In this document: piece by piece, positions 59,000 to 64,000 of the stretch | Numbering within the stretch: the stretch's first letter is position 1 | Layout: every line of letters begins with the position of its first letter | Source: Mactromeris polynyma | Taxonomy: Eukaryota; Mollusca; Bivalvia; Venerida; Mactridae | Length of the DNA: 64,000 bases | Direction: 5' to 3' | Assembly (NCBI GenBank): GCA_032209605.1 | Contig: JASFXZ010000016.1 | Coordinates: 7,130,001 to 7,194,000, forward strand | Translations under genes and position numbers: made by a program | Notes under the pieces: generated by a model | Database searches by the model: none | The model's input: only the letters and a program-made list of their open reading frames with translations | Told to the model about the DNA's origin: nothing

Positions 59000-59095
59000 G
59001 CACGAGTTATCTCCCTTTATCCCCTATGGTACATATACATTAGATGCGATAAAGGGAGATAACTCCTGAAGGGATCAAAGGAGAGAACTGGTGAC
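59000..59095. mobile_element. MITE with GTTATCTCCCTTTATC termini (B, second)
   Basis: Twin of 45682-45780. Confidence 0.7.
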
Positions 59096-59201
59096 ACTAT
59101 CCTCTGTTCAGAACGTAGGAATTAAACTTATTAAATTTATAATCATTTTTATCTGTGAACACCTGTATATAATATTATAATTATATTCTCATATATTGTA
59201 G

Positions 59202-59338
59202 GAACTAATTGTACCAACGGCCAGGTAAGTGTATGCACTGCAGCACACGGTAGCAGATGTACCAACATGCACGGTGCCTTCCATTGTATAGATAATGTGT
59301 GCCATTGTGTCAGACATAATGTAGATATAGGAAAATAA
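59202..59338 (+). CDS. Secreted 12-Cys protein, copy B, exon 3
   Basis: Second six-cysteine module and stop (59336-59338). Three base changes from copy A in 137: two alter residues (S61N, S76T), one is silent. All cysteines are kept. AATAAA overlaps the stop as in copy A, and the internal CAG|GTAAGT is kept too. The gene appears intact. Confidence 0.8.
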
Positions 59339-59562
59339 AGTCCACGTCTCTATCATAGAGACAAACAATACACCAATTAAAAGTAATGACTTGTTCTTGG
59401 ATGTACTACCTGAATACAATTCCAAATATTTACAATTTAGTCGACTTTTTTGGCGTGGAGAGTACGCCCTAATTCTGGGTTCGGGTCCAATACATTTTCA
59501 CCACCTGGGTAGAACCACCGACTTTTGCAAACCAGCTGGATACCATTCTCACATACAAAGTA

Positions 59563-59646
59563 TATCCTGGACGGGAATCGAACCCGCAGCGGTGAAGGGC
59601 AAGTGATTAGAAGACAGCGACCATAACCACTCGGCAACAAGGGCTC
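59563..59646 (-). repeat. Class II tRNA-like SINE head, minus strand (B)
   Basis: Twin of 46250-46332. Confidence 0.6.
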
Positions 59647-59834
59647 CTCAACTGTGAACTGCCCAGCAAATGCATTACAAACAAGAAATCGGAACAAATA
59701 TCATATACTGGTCAAAAGTGCTGACACACCAGTACGAGCGTTTAAAAAGCTATTTGATACATCATCTGATGATTATAATTGAACTTGATGTATTGTATTT
59801 ATCATTCAAATGAATTGATATTTCGAAAAAAATA

Positions 59835-59873
59835 GTTTTTAGCCGTTCTAACCGTTTTTAGCCGTTCTAACAT
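59835..59873. repeat. 19-bp tandem repeat, two units (B)
   Basis: Only two 'gtttttagccgttctaac' units against five in copy A. The following 59876-60085 matches 46615-46825. Confidence 0.85.
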
Positions 59874-60474
59874 TTCTTTGCTATTTGCATATCAGTGTTG
59901 TGTAAACCAATTAAATCTTACGTTAACCACTAAACCAACTTCTCTTCAACCGCACAACGTTTGTAACATTGACGCGGATTGGTTAACCTTTCGATAAGGG
60001 AACGTTACCTAACCGAGATCCAATGAATTTCGATGAATTGACCGAAATCCATTTTGGATATGGAGTGACCAGCAATCGTAACGATGTAAACTCGTTTCTA
60101 CAGTTTAAGCCCCGTACCAAGCACCAGTATTAAAGGTGTTCTCACAAATGAATAAAGAAGTCGAACAGGAAATTCCGCATACACAGCATACAACCACCTT
60201 TAAACACGAGACATGAAAATATAAACAAAAGTTTACAATAAGTTTATACAAGTAAGCAATTACAACAAGAAATATCTTTGAAAAAAGATAAACGGCGTTG
60301 AAAAATAAATCCTTACAAAAAATTAACTCGGATCTGTATATACATGTACTATAATAATGGACCTGTCTTATCAGGGTCATTTTATACATGTTTAAACATA
60401 AAATATGTTCGGCAAAATTCAAACTGCTAACGAACGCAAATCTTACGAAACCCCGTTTGGTGCCTCTCAAAATT

Positions 60475-61013
60475 TATAAGTGTGCAGGAATAAATATGAC
60501 CGTATCTTGGTCAAAACTTGGCTGGTCTTGCTGACATTTTCAACAACAAAGCGTAGACGACCCTGCATCATGCTAAAACTTTCAGCATCATGCTTAAAAC
60601 TTTCAGCATCATGCTGAAACTTTCAGCATCATGCTGAAACATTTAGCATGATGCTGAAAAATGATTTTGCACGACCCTGCATCATGCTAAAACTTTCAGC
60701 ATGATGCTGAACGTTTTAGCATAATGCTGGGTCGTGCATTAAAGACCCTAATCGTACGCCATAGATACCTGGCATCATTTTGTATTTATTTCATGTCATA
60801 AATCCACAGATTGAATAAATAAAATCAATAAGTGAGATGATGAGAAAAATAATAATACTGCAGCTCCCTCTTAAAGATAGTCTGATTGATTGGAAAGAAT
60901 CTAATAGCGCGTGTGCCCACCCGGACTCGATGCATCGTGTTATTTAAACCGATAAATTTGACCGGAGTGTCATGATCTACACGTAGCGAAAACCCAAGTA
61001 TACAAAATTTCGT
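60475..61013. mobile_element. Segment only in copy B with AGCATNATGCT palindrome cluster
   Basis: Copy A joins 'ggtgcctca' directly to 'gtgtagaaatg'. Between 60555 and 60740 at least eight AGCATCATGCT or AGCATGATGCT words occur; the last part (about 60669-60738) is a foldback bounded by GCACGACCCTGCAT and ATGCTGGGTCGTGC. Since R2 at 34.1 kb also reads 'gcctctc', copy A may have lost this segment rather than B gained it. Confidence 0.75.
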
Positions 61014-61939
61014 GTAGAAATGTTTATCAATACAACAAGAAATTCGACATTAAAAAAGAGCACATTTATCAAATAATTCAGTGTATAGAAGGAGAGAGAA
61101 CTCGAGACATCTCCTGTGTAAGTATAATCACTACTTGACATGTATTCTAAGAGACCAACACGTAGGTAGACATTTTGCGCACAAAGTAATTAGCTATGAT
61201 GAGGAAAATTGCTCAAAACGAGCGTTTCGACATTTTGAGACCTATTTAAACTCAAACTAGATTCACTCGCACCAAGCGTATGGTTTCAAAATAAAGCTCT
61301 TATCAGTTCAAATATGACCGAGATATCATTATATAGAACAGCACACAATTGCAATCAAAGGGAAAAGTGTGAGTTGACATCGTGAACCACTCATCCGATT
61401 TACACTCATTCGGTAAATCTAAGTCCTGTTTGGTAACAAAGGTAAGGGAATTGATTATCATAATTTATCAAATGATAATTGCTTGTTATGATACCTAATC
61501 ATGTATAGAGTATTCTACTACGGTTTTTGATGCTTGGGTGTTAGCTGAGGAATGTTTGTGTTTTTTAACGACATCGAAACGGATTGTGGCGGTTAGCGCA
61601 TGCGCACCAGGTGTAGCATACTACCGAACATTATACGAACTCGATGCAAAATTGAACTATATCGATTTCAGCTATCAGATGTTTGCAGTCGTATTTACAT
61701 TCATGAACTATTAATGAAACATTGATGCCCCAACGATAGCATTACGAACATTATTATAAATATATTTTTGATATATCAATACAAAACTTTGGGTGTGCAA
61801 GGTTTCAGTAATATAAACCAAATATTTAATTGTAATTCATTTTCAAAATGCAGAGGGCAATGTTGAACTAAGTCATATCAACCGGTGAAAAGAAACACAT
61901 GTATGTGCATCAGTGTTTTGCCAGGTTTTTAATTTTCGG

Positions 61940-62610
61940 AAGCCTACATGGTAGTTTCCAACCGCCTAAATTGCATTTCATTTCACAAAAACACTTTCTG
62001 TTTGTTTGATATTGACGTGTTTCTAAAACGAAAGTAGCTTATTTAAGACGTCAAAACGAAAGTAGCTTATTTAAGACGTCAAAACGAAAGTAGCTTATTT
62101 AAGACGTCAAAACGAAAGTAGCTTATTTAAGACGTCAAAACGAAAGTAGCTTATTTAAGACGTCAAAACGAAAGTAGCTTATTTAAGACGTCAAAACGAA
62201 AGTAGCTTATTTAAGACGTCAAAACGAAAGTAGCTTATTTAAGACGTCAAAACGAAAGTAGCTTATTGAAGACGTCAAAACGAAAGTAGCTTATTTAAGA
62301 CGTCAAAACGAAAGTAGCTTATTTCAGACGTCAAAACGAAAGTAGGGTTTTTTGACAAATCATACAGCATGTCTTAATTCATCATTTACGAACGGGGAAT
62401 GGCATTAAGTTTCATTACATCAAAATGTTTTACAAATGTGTGTTCGTGTTAGAAATCAACAGTTTATATATTGATGTATTCAGTGACAGGGAACCATGGT
62501 CGAATGAGTTATGAGCTAAATGTCCTATTTATTGCAAATTATGTCTAATTCAGCGAAAAAATATATTTTCGTCGGCAACAATATCATTCCTTACCAAATA
62601 TTTAAAAAAA
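61940..62610 (+). repeat. Dispersed repeat R1, fullest copy
   Basis: Collinear with 31640-32050: 'caaccgcctaaattgcattt', 'ctgtttgtttgatattga', the array, 'gggttttttgacaaatcata', 'attcagtgacagggaacca', 'cctatttattgcaaattatg'. The array interrupts it at 62036-62343. Confidence 0.75.
62036..62343. repeat. 28-bp minisatellite, eleven units (B)
   Basis: Units start every 28 bases from 62036 to 62316, almost identical; one has ttattgaag and the last has tttcag. Each unit contains GACGTC, an exact palindrome and AatII-type hexamer. Confidence 0.97.
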
Positions 62611-62936
62611 TGTACAAACATTTACTACATAGAATATGTAATGCCTCTAAATGAACGCGTCCCACTGTTGGTGCGGGAATCACGCTGTCTTTGGCATACT
62701 ATATACTACAGCAATATATACTTAACGCCATTAAAAACGCAGCCTTCATTATGTTCCAAGTTTTAAAAACGTTTTATTGTTACAAATGAGTAAATCATTC
62801 CAAAAAGAAATTAAACATGTACATTTGTATTTCGCGGACAATATTTGTTTGCGTTATTTATGGCGTGGAGTATATTTATAATAATATCACTTCAGTGACT
62901 AATTCCACAAATACCCTCGCTCTACAGCATACAAAC

Positions 62937-63111
62937 ATGGCATCCAATGACGAAGTGACCGTGCGCCAATGTCAACCAGGAGAAGTGAAATATTTAATGG
63001 AATTTGCGGCAAAACAGTTCTGGGAGTATTCAATGTATGAACATCGTTCGTATATGAGAATAGATCACTCATATTTATTGGTTGCTGTTGATAACACTGG
63101 TGAACCTATAG
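62937..63111 (+). CDS. GNAT-family acetyltransferase, copy B, exon 1
   Basis: Same structure as copy A, with changes S to F (KQFWEY) and G to T (DNTGEP). Donor 'ATAG|GTACGT' is kept. The upstream in-frame ATG at 62817 is also kept. Confidence 0.8.
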
Positions 63112-63429
63112 GTACGTATATTTAGCTTTTGTTAATACTATTGACTAAATGTCTGTAACATTCGATTTTAATGACATTTTCTGACCTGCAATTAAACATT
63201 TTATTGACGCAACAGCCATGTCTTTCTTTGAAACTGTTCAATCTGTTTAAATTACGCATACTCACTGCCACAGGGATTGAATAAATCAGTTTGCTCAACT
63301 ATCAACATTGTTATATCGTTCTTTTGTACAAATATATTCATTTTATCTGAGATTTGCTGTACCAAAATGACGTATGTAATCACTATAAATATTTTACTAT
63401 TAAGTAATTGCTACCTACGTTGTTTTCAG

Positions 63430-64000
63430 GCTTCGGGGGACTTAGTCTGAATGCTCCGGGTTTATACTACCTCGGAAATTTCATCGTTCGAGAAGACCGC
63501 CGGAATCAGGGTGTTGGTAGAAAGCTTTGGAAAGCAATGTTGACGAAGGCTGGGAATAACAATATTGCGCTAGATGGCGCTTCAGAGATGGTGGATTGGT
63601 ACAAGAAGAATGGGTTTCAGTTCCAATCCTTCAAACTCTTCTTTCATGATATAATAATTGATGAAGAAATGAAACAAGTCAAGGAAAACAATTATGAGAT
63701 AATTCCACTGTCTGACGAACTTTGGCCATCTCTGACGGAGTATGATCGTCTTGTATATCCTAACTTTGATCGAGAGAAGATGCTGAAGGCTTGGTTTACA
63801 GATGATGCTGTTAATGTTGTTATTGCTATCACAAGAGGAACTATTGTTGGATACGGAAGTATTATTCATAAACAATCGGACAATGTGTATGCTCTGAGAA
63901 ACATTTATGCGGACAATGAAGATGTTTTGGAGGAGATACTGCGGAGAATGTTTGCAAACTTACCAGTTGGGACCAAAGCACAATTTATGCTGGTAGATGG
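63430..64000 (+). CDS. GNAT-family acetyltransferase, copy B, exon 2 (cut by window end)
   Basis: Open from the acceptor 'gttgttttcag|GCTTC' to the last base. Motif A (REDRRNQGVGRKLW) is unchanged. Differences from copy A include AKENN to VKENN and SEELWSSLME to SDELWPSLTE, with further silent changes. About 130 bases to the expected stop lie outside the window. Confidence 0.8.

Larger units (their letters stand above)
55141..64000 (+). repeat. Segmental duplication, copy B (runs off the window)
   Basis: Collinear with 42157 onward in direct orientation. Main differences: solo LTR at 57228-57788, about 95 extra bases near 57922-58020, no 43505-43815 segment, a single unit instead of the 46853-48222 array, an extra segment 60475-61013, and 11 instead of 6 units of the 28-bp repeat. 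Confidence 0.95.

Overview
The window looks like nuclear DNA of a bivalve mollusc. It is AT-rich, its genes are split by GT..AG introns, and it is packed with short palindromic elements, tRNA-like SINE heads and minisatellites. It carries a tandem pair of 12-cysteine secreted proteins that resemble the oyster cvSI protease inhibitors (MEROPS I84). No prokaryotic or viral gene organisation is seen. Most open frames over 60 codons are chance frames; the genes below rest on splice sites, phase and protein features.

Layout. (1) 0.8-8.7 kb, minus strand: three phase-compatible exons of a SHARPIN/HOIL-1-like protein (PH-like N-terminus, then a LUBAC-tethering-like helix pair), running off the left edge. 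(2) 9-17 kb: AT-rich DNA with mobile-element relics, a perfect 31-bp hairpin beside a 42-bp repeat, some protein-like plus-strand blocks at 14.2-15.0 kb and a possible first exon on the minus strand at 17.1 kb. (3) 18.6-26 kb, plus strand: MAF1, the conserved repressor of RNA polymerase III, with five firm exons and an unresolved last exon; a long T-rich tail reaches a poly(A) signal near 33.1 kb. SHARPIN and MAF1 are also divergent neighbours in human 8q24.3, so the left half may hold a very old gene pair.

(4) 33-42 kb: no gene seen. It holds a 60-bp CCAAT-bearing tandem array and a 5.3-kb element with long inverted termini built of 123-bp palindromic repeats; inside lie two MITEs, a ~163-bp satellite and a tRNA-like sequence. 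(5) 42.2-51.2 kb and 55.1-64.0 kb: two copies of one segment, about 13 kb apart in direct orientation. Each has a three-exon cysteine-rich secreted protein gene followed by a two-exon GNAT acetyltransferase gene; the second acetyltransferase is cut by the window end. The unique spacer (51.2-55.1 kb) holds one possible terminal exon on the minus strand.

The two duplicates act as a natural before/after comparison: a solo LTR and an AGCATNATGCT-palindrome segment are present only in copy B, a 35/38-bp minisatellite is expanded only in copy A, and a 28-bp minisatellite inside a dispersed repeat differs (6 versus 11 units). The genes do not form one pathway: LUBAC signalling, Pol III control, a protease-inhibitor-like secreted peptide and an acetyltransferase are simply neighbours.
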